64,000 nucleotides of DNA. It comes from an uncultured Bacteroidales bacterium. Lineage in GTDB: Bacteria; Bacteroidota; Bacteroidia; Bacteroidales; Bacteroidaceae. Shown piece by piece: positions 1 through 8,750 of this stretch. Within the stretch, counting starts at the first letter, position 1; every line of letters begins with the position of its first letter. The notes under the pieces are model-generated. The model worked only from the letters and a program-made list of their open reading frames with translations. It ran no database searches and had not been told where the DNA came from. Location of the stretch: NCBI GenBank assembly GCA_902798425.1, contig CADBWR010000002.1, positions 103,957-167,956 of the forward strand. Reading direction: 5' to 3'. The translations under genes were made by a program, and so were the position numbers.

Positions 1-1317
1 GAGATGATTCGTGGCTTGAAGGAGGTGGCACGTCGTGGACTCACCATCACATCAATAGGTATTGATACGTGGGGCGTCGACTTTGTCTTCATTGGCGAGG
101 ATGGTGCTATCCTTCGTAATCCGATGGCCTATCGTGACCCACATACCTTCGGACGGATGGAGGAATACCTGGAGAAAGTGGTAGACCGCAAGACGGTCTA
201 TGACATTACGGGTATACAGTTCATGAACTTCAATTCGTTGTTCCAGTTCTATGCTATGCAGCAGGATGGCAACGTCGCCATGAAGATGGCCAAGAAGATA
301 CTCTTCGTACCCGATGCACTGTCGTGGATGCTGACGGGCGAGGCTGTCTGTGAATATACCATTGCCTCAACATCGCAGATGCTCGACCCACGTACGGGCG
401 ACCTCTCCGATAAACTCGTAGAGAGTGTTGGTCTGAAGCGCAGCCAGTTTGGACGTATGGTACAGCCTGGCGAGCAGATAGGCGTGCTGACTGAAGAGGT
501 GCAGAAGATGACAGGTCTGGGTGCCATTCCCGTCATTGCCGTTGCTGGTCACGATACCGGTTCTGCAGTGGCTGCCGTGCCTGCCAAGAATGAGCAGTTT
601 GCCTATCTCAGCAGTGGCACTTGGAGCCTGATGGGTATCGAGACGAAGAATGCCATCATCAGTGACCGTAGCTACGAACTGAACTTTACCAATGAGGGTG
701 GTATAGAGGGTACTACCCGCTTCCTGAAGAACATCTGTGGCATGTGGCTCTATGAGCGCTGCCGCAAGGAGTGGCCTGAAGAGGTACGTCAACTGAGCCA
801 TCCTGAACTGCAGGGCTCTGCCATGCAGGTAGAGGCGTTCCGCTCTATCATCAATCCCGATGACAAGGCCTTTGCCAATCCACCATCGATGATAGAAGCT
901 ATCCAGCAGTACTGTCATCAGACAGGACAGCCCGTACCTGAAACACCAGCAGAGATATGCCGTTGCATCTTCGACTCGCTGGCATTGCGCTACCGTCAGG
1001 TGTTCGAGTGGCTGAAAGAGTTCGCAGGTTTCGACCTTAACGTGTTACATGTCATTGGTGGCGGCTCGCTGAACAAGTATCTTACGCAGTTTACGGCTGA
1101 TTCTCTCGGTGTTGAGGTACTTGCCGGTCCTCAGGAGTGCACTGCTATCGGTAATATCATGATCCAGGCAAAGGCCATGGGACAGGTTGATGATATCTGG
1201 CAGATGCGCAAGATTATTGCCAACAGTGTCGATATGGTAGCCTATCATCCGACAGCTGACCGTCGTGCTTGGGATGAGGCTTACGAGCGTTTCCTTACTA
1301 TTACGCACCAAGCATAA
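1..1317 (+). CDS. rhaB: Rhamnulokinase, 5' end outside window
   Basis: FGGY-family sugar kinase that phosphorylates L-rhamnulose to L-rhamnulose-1-phosphate in the cytoplasm. The reading frame is already open at base 1, so the N-terminus (about 50 residues, including the first phosphate-binding loop) lies upstream. Family motifs seen are GIDTWGVDF near the start, the AGHDTGSA segment with the likely catalytic Asp (codon 185 counted from base 1), the SSGTWSLMG segment and a C-terminal GGGSLN ATP-binding loop. The next gene starts 10 bases downstream and an isomerase, transporter and aldolase follow, so this is the first visible gene of a rhamnose operon. Rhamnulokinase is favoured over other FGGY kinases because of the GIDTWGVDF motif and the neighbouring rhaD. 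Confidence 0.93.
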   Translation, partial: EMIRGLKEVARRGLTITSIGIDTWGVDFVFIGEDGAILRNPMAYRDPHTFGRMEEYLEKVVDRKTVYDITGIQFMNFNSLFQFYAMQQDGNVAMKMAKKILFVPDALSWMLTGEAVCEYTIASTSQMLDPRTGDLSDKLVESVGLKRSQFGRMVQPGEQIGVLTEEVQKMTGLGAIPVIAVAGHDTGSAVAAVPAKNEQFAYLSSGTWSLMGIETKNAIISDRSYELNFTNEGGIEGTTRFLKNICGMWLYERCRKEWPEEVRQLSHPELQGSAMQVEAFRSIINPDDKAFANPPSMIEAIQQYCHQTGQPVPETPAEICRCIFDSLALRYRQVFEWLKEFAGFDLNVLHVIGGGSLNKYLTQFTADSLGVEVLAGPQECTAIGNIMIQAKAMGQVDDIWQMRKIIANSVDMVAYHPTADRRAWDEAYERFLTITHQA

Positions 1318-1327
1318 CCACGACCTC

Positions 1328-4300
1328 ATGATGACTAAGACAAATATCTTCCGCCTGCTACTCTCCGTACTGTGCATTCACTGTGTGGATACGGCAGCAC
1401 AGACCACATTGGTCAGCGAAGATTTCTCTGGTACGACAAACATCTTTGGTGTGGAGGCTACAGAGCCTGCTGCGGGAAAGGTCGCTATATTCAACAGTGA
1501 TCTGACAGGTTTCGGACGTGTGCTGAACATCTGTAACACGTCGGCCACATGTGCCATCACCGGACGTGACGGTAACGCGGCAAAGACAGTCAGCAAAGGA
1601 GCTGTAACTGTTGAATGGGATGCATTCCACGGCTACTGGAGCAAGAATCAGGGAGCTACTGTCACCGTGAAGAACAGCGACGGGAAAGCATTGGCCTCCT
1701 ACACCTATGATGCCAAGTTAGGACAAATTACTGCAGCAACTATCGCTGGTAATACCCCTGATGGATTCAATGCCTTTTCTATGGGCAGTGGTGCCAATGG
1801 CTTCAGTGGCAATGGCAAACCATATACCGCTACGTCAGGCCGTCACCCGCACATCTCCATGACGCTTACCGCTCAGGGACGCCTGTTGATGTCGTTTACG
1901 GTACAGGGTAAGACAACTACTCTACAAGGCAGCATAGGCACTTTAAAGAACAATATTGCCTATGTGCAGTTTACCAGCAACATTAACAATACTGACCGCT
2001 GCTATGCCATTGACAACTTCACTGTCAGCGTTAGCGACCTCTCCGACACAGCGACAGACGGAAACACCATCCTCAATGCAGCTATCACTGGTGCAGAAAG
2101 TATGACGTTCGGTTCCAGCACGTCGGCAGCATTCAAGAATCCTTACTCTCTCTACATCATAGGCAACGATGGCAGCACCATCAATGCCCTGACTGCTTCT
2201 AAGAAGGGCGTTAACTTCAATGTGGTGTGGGATGTTGAGGGATTCAAAACCGCCAATGATACCGAGGGTCAGTATTGTGATTCGTATGGTAGTTTCCCCG
2301 CTACCGCTACGGGCAGCACATCGACTACCTTCAACCTCTGTGATGTGCCCATGAACTTCTATGGTTGCATGACGGCTACCATCACCTATGGTGACCAGAC
2401 GGTGAAAGCCCGCAAATACGTCACTGCATTGGGTAACAAAAAGATGACTAACGAACAGGTGTTGCCGTTGGCAGGCTATCCTGTGGATTTTATGGACTAT
2501 CCCGCTGCACTTGACGGCTATAGCCTCATTGCCTCTTCTGACGGCAGTGGTCATGACCCTATCACTGGCGGTTGGACGGTGGTGGGAACCGATACTCCCG
2601 ATGCACGACTGGTGATCGAAAATGACAAACGCTATATACGTCTGACGGCCAACACATCAGGTAAGAGTCACACACTTGCTCATACAATGGGCAATATTAA
2701 GGGACAGGTTATTGTCGATGTGTTGGTGCGCTATAATAATCCTGGAGCCTTAATCGCAGTGGGTGGTGCTACGATGGATGCCACCGGCATCACTCCCGGC
2801 CAGTGGCAGCGCATCGTGTTTTCGGCCGATAATGGTAGTCAACGCTGCTTCGCCCGTATATACGACAGTAATGGTAACCTCACTACAGAGACTGCCATCC
2901 AGACAGCACCGCAAGCTGGCAGCAGCAATTGTGTCAATATCGGCTTTAATGATAATGCTACGGGCTCTGTAGATATCGCTTCTTGTAAGGCTTACACTCC
3001 GACCATCAATACAGAGACCTATCAGTTGACGACTGACAAAGCAATGCTCTCCATCCCTGCTAACGATAAAGCCCGTCTTGCAGTGACAGCCACTGATACT
3101 GATGGCTATCCAGTTACCGATAAGGCCACATGGACTATTCTGGAGGAAGATATGTGTCAATCGCTGATCATCACTCCCGATGCCGATGACAGTCATCAAG
3201 CAACGCTGAGCCTTAGCTCTTCGGCTACGGCGGGTACTGCTACCATTCAGGTCACCATTGGTGGCGTTTCAACCATCACACAAGTCACAGTGCTGGGTGA
3301 TGGCGAGAGCATTAAGTTCACACAGTATACCCAGAACATCATCATTCCCTTCGACGATGCGCGTCCTACGGAGGTGACATTCGCTGCACAGGTGGTTGAT
3401 GGTCAAGGTGCTACAGTCGACCGTAAGGTCGCCTTAGCTGCTTATACTGCCGATGGTACCATACCTTTCACCAACAGCGAGAGCATCGCTTTTGATGCTG
3501 CAACAGGCATCCTCAGCATTGCGTCCTCTGCGCAACCTACATCACTCATCATCCGTGGAACCTGCAAGGATAGCGATGGTAAAGACTTAAAGAAAGACAT
3601 CACGGTGAACATGCGCCCCACATCGTTTGTCTTTGATACGCCTGTGACAAAATACAATATTGATATCTGTCCGGGAGCCTTCTATACGGTAGAGATTACC
3701 TATCAAGGTGTGCTCACTACCGGCTATATCAATAGTGATCTCTTAGGCTATGAGTTGGGTACCAACACGACGATGAAGACCGTCAGCTATACTGTGCCTG
3801 GTACAACAGACAAGATAGATCTTCAGGTGGCAACAGGTGAGAATGTCAGCGCGGCAGGTATCAGTGCCATTACAGTTACCAAGCAGGCACCGCGTAAAAA
3901 GCGTGCTAAGCGTGTTGTTCATCATATCGGTGACTCTACGTCAGCTAATAATGGGTCGTGGGCTTACCGCCTCAGTGGAATGTCGTCAACCTTCCCTGAA
4001 CTGTTTGCGCTCTGCGACTTCAAAAACAACGGAGCCGGTGGACGTAACCTCTCCACCTATTATATGCAAGGTAAACTCTATGGCGTACTGCTCGACATCT
4101 ATCCAGATGATATCGTGATGTTTGGTAACAATGGCACTAACGGTATGGGCAACAGCTACGAGGCAGATATGAATTACTATCTCAATGCTGCAGAGGCACT
4201 GGGAGCTAAGATTATTATCAATAGCTATACACCCCATGGAGCAGTATCTAGCTATGCTAGTGGTTACAATGCCACAACCCACACCTTTGACAGTTATCGC

Positions 4301-4732
4301 AAGGATAGCTACGAGACCATTGTGCGCAAAGTGGCTGCACAGCGCGAGAAGAACGACGACAACTATCTCGGTTTTGTGGAGATTGGCAAGAATGCTGATG
4401 CTGCTTTCAACGCCTATGTGGCTGACTACAGCAAGAACGGCTATGCCAGTGCTGATGCTGCTGCACAGGCTATCATTAGCTGTTTTGCCGACCATAACCA
4501 TTATAATCAAGGCACATTGGCTGGTGACCTAATGCTGAAAGGTTATGGAAGCATTGAAGGTATCGTCAAACAGCTGACTAGACTACTCAGCAACAACACG
4601 ACGACAGTGACCAATGTCAGAGCTGCCGCTGGCGATAACTATGATGTTTACACCCTTCATGGTCAACGCCTGTCAGCAGCTACCTTGCCTGGTCTGTATA
4701 TCATCAATGGACGCAAGGTTGTCGTGAAATAA
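1328..4732 (+). CDS. Secreted SGNH esterase, rhamnogalacturonan acetylesterase-like, with C-terminal sorting tail
   Basis: Large (about 1,134 residue) exported protein. I place the start at the ATG at 1328 (1331 is also possible) because a signal peptide follows directly (basic MTKTNIFR, then a hydrophobic stretch ending near TAAQ). Residues about 25-860 are beta-rich with no catalytic domain I recognise and may hold carbohydrate-binding or Ig-like modules. Residues about 860-1090 form an SGNH hydrolase: GDST (Ser870 nucleophile), the GAGGRN block, a GNNGTN block in the GxND position and a terminal D1055-H-N-H1058. This arrangement resembles CE12 rhamnogalacturonan acetylesterases. The last 25 residues (YTLHGQRL to GRKVVVK) match the sorting tail of five other proteins here. 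Its place inside the rhamnose operon suggests it deacetylates pectic rhamnogalacturonan to expose rhamnose-containing substrate. Confidence 0.75.
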   Translation: MMTKTNIFRLLLSVLCIHCVDTAAQTTLVSEDFSGTTNIFGVEATEPAAGKVAIFNSDLTGFGRVLNICNTSATCAITGRDGNAAKTVSKGAVTVEWDAFHGYWSKNQGATVTVKNSDGKALASYTYDAKLGQITAATIAGNTPDGFNAFSMGSGANGFSGNGKPYTATSGRHPHISMTLTAQGRLLMSFTVQGKTTTLQGSIGTLKNNIAYVQFTSNINNTDRCYAIDNFTVSVSDLSDTATDGNTILNAAITGAESMTFGSSTSAAFKNPYSLYIIGNDGSTINALTASKKGVNFNVVWDVEGFKTANDTEGQYCDSYGSFPATATGSTSTTFNLCDVPMNFYGCMTATITYGDQTVKARKYVTALGNKKMTNEQVLPLAGYPVDFMDYPAALDGYSLIASSDGSGHDPITGGWTVVGTDTPDARLVIENDKRYIRLTANTSGKSHTLAHTMGNIKGQVIVDVLVRYNNPGALIAVGGATMDATGITPGQWQRIVFSADNGSQRCFARIYDSNGNLTTETAIQTAPQAGSSNCVNIGFNDNATGSVDIASCKAYTPTINTETYQLTTDKAMLSIPANDKARLAVTATDTDGYPVTDKATWTILEEDMCQSLIITPDADDSHQATLSLSSSATAGTATIQVTIGGVSTITQVTVLGDGESIKFTQYTQNIIIPFDDARPTEVTFAAQVVDGQGATVDRKVALAAYTADGTIPFTNSESIAFDAATGILSIASSAQPTSLIIRGTCKDSDGKDLKKDITVNMRPTSFVFDTPVTKYNIDICPGAFYTVEITYQGVLTTGYINSDLLGYELGTNTTMKTVSYTVPGTTDKIDLQVATGENVSAAGISAITVTKQAPRKKRAKRVVHHIGDSTSANNGSWAYRLSGMSSTFPELFALCDFKNNGAGGRNLSTYYMQGKLYGVLLDIYPDDIVMFGNNGTNGMGNSYEADMNYYLNAAEALGAKIIINSYTPHGAVSSYASGYNATTHTFDSYRKDSYETIVRKVAAQREKNDDNYLGFVEIGKNADAAFNAYVADYSKNGYASADAAAQAIISCFADHNHYNQGTLAGDLMLKGYGSIEGIVKQLTRLLSNNTTTVTNVRAAAGDNYDVYTLHGQRLSAATLPGLYIINGRKVVVK

Positions 4733-4786
4733 CAAGAGACAAATATTAATAAGATAATTAACAAATAACTTAAAAACAGTAACACT

Positions 4787-6217
4787 ATGGCAAAACCATT
4801 AGTAGAAACCAAAGCAAAGGTAGGTGTATTCTCTATTGCCCTTCAGGCATACCTGCCACAGTTCCCGCAACTCGTACCTAATTTTGAGGCACAGTACGAG
4901 GCCTTTAAGAAGACGCTGCCCGACAGCATCGAGATTATCGACGGTGGTATGGTAACCACCAAGGAACAGTCGATGGCTGCTGGCGATAAGTTCCGCGCAG
5001 CTGATGTCGACCTCGTCATCCTGCAGATGCTGACCTACTGCACCTCTTATAATATGTTACCTGCCGTACGCGACCTTGACGTACCTGTTGTCATCGTCAA
5101 TCTGCAGAAGAAGCTGGCTCCCGACTACGCTAAGACGGATATTCCTACGTGGCTGGGCGATCTGTATGCTTGCGGCGCTATTGGTGAGATGGTTGCCGAC
5201 TTGAATCGTGCAGGTAAGCGCTCTGCTGTTATTACGGGTGTCGTTGAAGGTGGCGACCCTGGCGTACAGGCAGAGATTGAGGACTGGTGCCGTGCCGCTC
5301 AGGTGCGTCGCCGTTTCCGCGATACGAATATTGCACAGATAGGCCGTCCCTATCCTGGCATGATGGACCTCTACATCGATGAGACCAACCTTTACCACCG
5401 CATGTTTGTCTATACCAAGCAGTTCGACTGGGAGCAGATGTGGGCTATTGCCGATAACATCACCGATGAGGCTGCCATCCGTGCTAAGGCACAGGATATC
5501 CTCGACACCTTCGACATTGAGGGTGGCGGTACCATTGAGAAGGTTTGGGATATGGCGAAGTATGTTGTTGCCTTCGAACAGTGGGTCAAGGACGAGAAAC
5601 TGGGTATGATAGCCTCACACTATGCAGGCTTTGCACAGGGCGTGGCTGGCAAGCTCGACTCGATGCTGATTCCTGCCTTCTCGATGCTCATCAAGCAGCA
5701 TACCGCTTGTGCTGTTGAGGGCGATATGAAGGTGGCTATGGCCATGTCTATCCTGAAGACCATTTCAGGTACTGGCACGCTGGCAGAGATGTATAGCATT
5801 GACTTCCCCAAAGATATCTGTATCATCGGTCACTCCGGCTCTGGCGACTTTGACATCTCGCAGGCCAAGAAGCCTACGATGAAGATCGTTCCCGTATTCC
5901 ATGGAAAGACCGGTGGTGGCTATCTGACGCAGTTCTATCCTCCTACGGGCCCTGTGACCTATCTGGCCATTACACAGGACAAGAACGGTGTCTTCAAGTT
6001 CGTGGCTGCTGAGGGCAATAACGAGGAGGGCGAGATCTTCACCTTTGGCGATACCAATATGCGTACCAAATTCTCGCTGTCCTGTCGTGAGTTTGTCAAC
6101 AAATGGAGCGAGGCAGGTCCTACCCACCACATGGCGGCTGCCGTCGGACATCACATTGACACCATCTTGAAGGTGGCTAAGATTCTGAATATTGAGTGCG
6201 ACGTGGTTTGTCGTTAA
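4787..6217 (+). CDS. L-arabinose/L-fucose isomerase-family protein, probable L-rhamnose isomerase of the operon
   Basis: 476-residue cytoplasmic sugar isomerase. The fold family is AraA/FucI rather than classical RhaI (usually about 420 residues and unrelated in sequence). Four candidate metal and catalytic residues match AraA in order and spacing: Glu311 in AVEGD, Glu334 in LAEMY, His349 in GHSG and His447/448 in PTHH (AraA has E306, E333, H350 and H450). The gene lies between the rhamnulokinase and the rhamnose-type transporter and aldolase, and no RhaI is seen in the window. I therefore infer that it converts L-rhamnose to L-rhamnulose. An alternative is an isomerase for another deoxy sugar or L-arabinose. 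Confidence is high for the family and moderate for the substrate. Confidence 0.8.
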   Translation: MAKPLVETKAKVGVFSIALQAYLPQFPQLVPNFEAQYEAFKKTLPDSIEIIDGGMVTTKEQSMAAGDKFRAADVDLVILQMLTYCTSYNMLPAVRDLDVPVVIVNLQKKLAPDYAKTDIPTWLGDLYACGAIGEMVADLNRAGKRSAVITGVVEGGDPGVQAEIEDWCRAAQVRRRFRDTNIAQIGRPYPGMMDLYIDETNLYHRMFVYTKQFDWEQMWAIADNITDEAAIRAKAQDILDTFDIEGGGTIEKVWDMAKYVVAFEQWVKDEKLGMIASHYAGFAQGVAGKLDSMLIPAFSMLIKQHTACAVEGDMKVAMAMSILKTISGTGTLAEMYSIDFPKDICIIGHSGSGDFDISQAKKPTMKIVPVFHGKTGGGYLTQFYPPTGPVTYLAITQDKNGVFKFVAAEGNNEEGEIFTFGDTNMRTKFSLSCREFVNKWSEAGPTHHMAAAVGHHIDTILKVAKILNIECDVVCR

Positions 6218-6254
6218 GAAATCGTAATAACGGTATAATGTAATAACGAAAGAA

Positions 6255-7583
6255 ATGGCAAAAAGTAGTTTAAAGAGCACGCTCGCCGTGTCTCTCAACA
6301 ATTACCTCGATGCAGGTGCTATCGTTGCCGGTGCCAGTGGTGTCACCCTGTGGCAGAACTACTTGGGACTTTCGGAGATGCACCTGGGATGGCTCAATGC
6401 GCTGAGTGCCAATGCGCTGGGTGCTGCTATCGGTGCCATTATAGGTGGATTCCTGGCAGATAAGTATGGTCGTAAGTTCATCTTTACCTACAACCTACTG
6501 GTATACATGACGGGTGTTCTCATTGTAATGCTGGCCGTCAACTTCCCCATGCTGTTGGCTGGCTTCATGGTGACGGGTATCTCTGTGGGTATTGGTGTGC
6601 CAGCCTCATGGACCTATATCTCTGAGTCGTCTGAAGTCAACAATCGTGGTCGCAACATCTGTATCTCGCAGATGTCGTGGGGCATTGGTCCGATGATTAT
6701 CTTGCTCTTTGGCATGCTTTTCGCACCTGGTGGCTACCTCTATGCTCCTGTAGAGTCGTTGGCTCATGCTATTGTGGGTGCTGATGCTGCTCAGGCTGCT
6801 GTCCAGGTATTTAGCTCCCGCGTGGTGTTCTTCACGCTGTTCGTTGTGGCATTCGTTGCCTGGAACCTGCAGCGTCAGCTGGAGGAGAGTGCTGAGTTTA
6901 CTGCCAACAAGGCGAAAGACCAGAATGGCATTGTCGACAATATAAAGCTGTTGTTTACCAACAAGATTGCTGTCAAAACAGTCGCTTTCCTGGCTGTTAT
7001 CTACCTGACGTGGAATCTGGTAGCCAGTGTGATGGGCTTCTTCATGCCCCATATCTATGAGACGGCTGGTGGTCTGAGCAATGAGGCTGCCAACATGCTG
7101 AGTTGTGTCAGCTGGGTATTTGTGGTCGTTACCACCTTTATCATCTCTTTTTTCGTGGATAAGGTGGCCCACCGCTTCTTCTATGTCTTCGGACTGGCGG
7201 CAGCCTTGACGGCGTGGATACTTATCATTGGTGGCGGCGTGTCGACCATTGCTGGTATCTGGTTGTTCACGATTCTGTGGGGTGTCAACAATGGTAGTTC
7301 TGTGCAGGTGTTCTATGCCCTGTGGGGCTCCGAACTGTTCCCTGCCAAGTTCCGTGCTGGCGCTCAGGGCTTTATGTTCTTTGTTGTCCGTGGCTTGTCG
7401 GCAGTGTGGGGTCTTGTCTTCACGTTTATCTATGGTGAAAATGGCGAAGGCTTCACCTTAGCAGCCTATTGCATGGTGGCTTTGTTGCTTACTGCCCTCA
7501 TCGTTGGTCTGATTGGCATGCCCAATACGCGTGGCAAGTCGTTGGATCAGATAACGAAAGAGCGCTACGGAGAGAATTATTGA
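6255..7583 (+). CDS. MFS sugar transporter, probable rhamnose permease
   Basis: 442-residue inner-membrane transporter of the major facilitator superfamily with about 12 hydrophobic segments. The loop between helices 2 and 3 carries the MFS signature (GGFLADKYGRKF), and the PASWTYISE and ALWGSELFP stretches are like those in sugar-porter members. It starts 37 bases after the isomerase gene and is followed by rhaD, so proton-coupled rhamnose uptake is the simplest role. It is not homologous to E. coli RhaT, which is a DMT-type carrier. The substrate is inferred from the operon only. Confidence 0.85.
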   Translation: MAKSSLKSTLAVSLNNYLDAGAIVAGASGVTLWQNYLGLSEMHLGWLNALSANALGAAIGAIIGGFLADKYGRKFIFTYNLLVYMTGVLIVMLAVNFPMLLAGFMVTGISVGIGVPASWTYISESSEVNNRGRNICISQMSWGIGPMIILLFGMLFAPGGYLYAPVESLAHAIVGADAAQAAVQVFSSRVVFFTLFVVAFVAWNLQRQLEESAEFTANKAKDQNGIVDNIKLLFTNKIAVKTVAFLAVIYLTWNLVASVMGFFMPHIYETAGGLSNEAANMLSCVSWVFVVVTTFIISFFVDKVAHRFFYVFGLAAALTAWILIIGGGVSTIAGIWLFTILWGVNNGSSVQVFYALWGSELFPAKFRAGAQGFMFFVVRGLSAVWGLVFTFIYGENGEGFTLAAYCMVALLLTALIVGLIGMPNTRGKSLDQITKERYGENY

Positions 7584-7586
7584 GAT

Positions 7587-7614
7587 AGTTAAGAGTTAAG
7601 AATTAAGAGTTAAG
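7587..7614 (+). repeat. Heptamer tandem array upstream of rhaD
   Basis: Four units with a 7-base period (AGTTAAG, AGTTAAG, AATTAAG, AGTTAAG) lie between the transporter and rhaD, ending just before the rhaD start. Arrays with the same period occur at 10365, 13904, 16209, 48201 and 53228. Confidence 0.85.
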
Positions 7615-7619
7615 AAATA

Positions 7620-8441
7620 ATGAAAAGTATATTAGAAGGCCGCGAACAGTTGAAGGCGGTAGTTTATCAGATTGCCGAGGTTACTGGTTATCTTTGGCAG
7701 AAGGGATGGGCAGAACGTAATGGTGGTAATATCACTGTTAATGTCACCGAGTTTATGGACGATGAGTGCAAGGCTTTGCAACCCATCTCTGATGTGAAGC
7801 AGATTGGTATGGTGCTTCCTCAGTTGAAAGGCAAGTATTTCTATTGTAAAGGAACGGGCAAGCGCATGCGCGACCTCGCCAAGGAACCCATGCAGAATGG
7901 TAGCATCATCCGCATCTGTGACGACTGTGCCAGCTATGTGGTGATTGCCGACGAACCCGTTGTACCTACGTCTGAGTTGCCTACCCACCTGGCACTGCAG
8001 AACTATCTGCTGGAGACAGGTTCTTGTTATAAGGCTACACTCCATACTCACCCCATCGAGTTGGTGGCTATGAGTCATATCCAGCGCTTCCTGAAGGGTG
8101 ACGAGATGACACGTGTGTTGTGGTCTATGATTCCTGAGACACTGGCCTTTGCACCGCTGGGCATCGGTATTGTTCCCTACGCTCTGCCGTCGTCTGTCGA
8201 TTTGGCTGAGGCTACGCTGGAGCAGATCAAGACCCACGATGTGGTGCTGTGGGAAAAACATGGCACAGTGGCTGTTGGTACCGACATCATGGATGCCTTT
8301 GACCAGACCGATGTGCTCTGCAAGGCTGCCAATATCTACATGTGTGCCCGTAATATGGGTTCCGAACCTGATGGCATGACCGAGGCACAGATGAAGGAAG
8401 TTCAGGATGTCTTCAAACTGCCCAAGAAGCGTCCTTGTTAA
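7620..8441 (+). CDS. rhaD: Rhamnulose-1-phosphate aldolase
   Basis: 273-residue class II, zinc-dependent aldolase that splits L-rhamnulose-1-phosphate into dihydroxyacetone phosphate and L-lactaldehyde. The zinc ligands are visible as His142 and His144 in LHTHP and His214 in EKHG. The catalytic Glu119 lies in SELPTH. These correspond to H141, H143, H212 and E117 of E. coli RhaD. The length is as expected. It is the last gene of the operon, 36 bases after the transporter, and is followed by a strong intrinsic terminator. No lactaldehyde reductase gene is seen in the operon part inside the window. Confidence 0.95.
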   Translation: MKSILEGREQLKAVVYQIAEVTGYLWQKGWAERNGGNITVNVTEFMDDECKALQPISDVKQIGMVLPQLKGKYFYCKGTGKRMRDLAKEPMQNGSIIRICDDCASYVVIADEPVVPTSELPTHLALQNYLLETGSCYKATLHTHPIELVAMSHIQRFLKGDEMTRVLWSMIPETLAFAPLGIGIVPYALPSSVDLAEATLEQIKTHDVVLWEKHGTVAVGTDIMDAFDQTDVLCKAANIYMCARNMGSEPDGMTEAQMKEVQDVFKLPKKRPC

Positions 8442-8460
8442 ATAAGGCCTATGATAACAG

Positions 8461-8497
8461 AGTCCCGTTGCCGCATAGTGGTAGCGGGACTTTTTTT
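8461..8497 (+). terminator. Intrinsic terminator of the rhamnose operon
   Basis: A 12-bp stem (AGTCCCGTTGCC with GGTAGCGGGACT, two G-U pairs) closes a 7-base loop and is followed directly by seven T. It lies 19 bases after the rhaD stop. Confidence 0.92.
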
Positions 8498-8575
8498 GTG
8501 GGATGTCATAATGTGCTTTTTTATTGTTTTCTACAAAATATTGCAAAAAGTAAGAAATATTTCTCAATAAATTTG

Positions 8576-8583
8576 TACCTTTG
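8576..8583 (+). promoter_or_regulatory. -7 box for the carboxyltransferase gene
   Basis: TACCTTTG matches the Bacteroidetes -7 consensus TAnnTTTG and lies 32 bases before the ATG at 8616. No clear -33 TTTG is found at the usual 19-21 base spacing. Confidence 0.6.
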
Positions 8584-8615
8584 CACAAAATTTGAATTCC
8601 AAACCATTAAATAGC

Positions 8616-8750
8616 ATGAAAAAGAAGATTAAGTTTAGTCTTGTCTACCGCGACATGTGGCAGTCTTCAGGCAAGTTCCAACCTCGTAAGGACCAGTTAG
8701 AGCGCATTGCTCCCGTTATCATTGACATGGGGTGCTTTGCCCGTAGGTGA
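8616..8750 (+). pseudogene. 5' fragment of a carboxyltransferase gene, cut by a frameshifting deletion
   Basis: An ATG at 8616, correctly placed after a -7 box, opens a 44-codon frame (MKKKIKFSLVYRDMWQSSG and so on) that ends at a TGA at 8748. It encodes the start of a biotin-enzyme carboxyltransferase, including the RDxxQS active-site segment (YRDMWQSS). The rest of the protein resumes in another frame at 8747. In homologues I know, about nine residues that include a GGAFEQ-like stretch sit between MGCFAR and VNLMAGENP. Here they are missing, and roughly 28 bases appear to have been lost. This may be a true mutation or an assembly error. Confidence 0.8.

Noticed and set aside
3837-4532. Several 90-170 codon frames opposite or within the esterase gene
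   Set aside because: They are in other phases of a well-supported coding region and show no family features.
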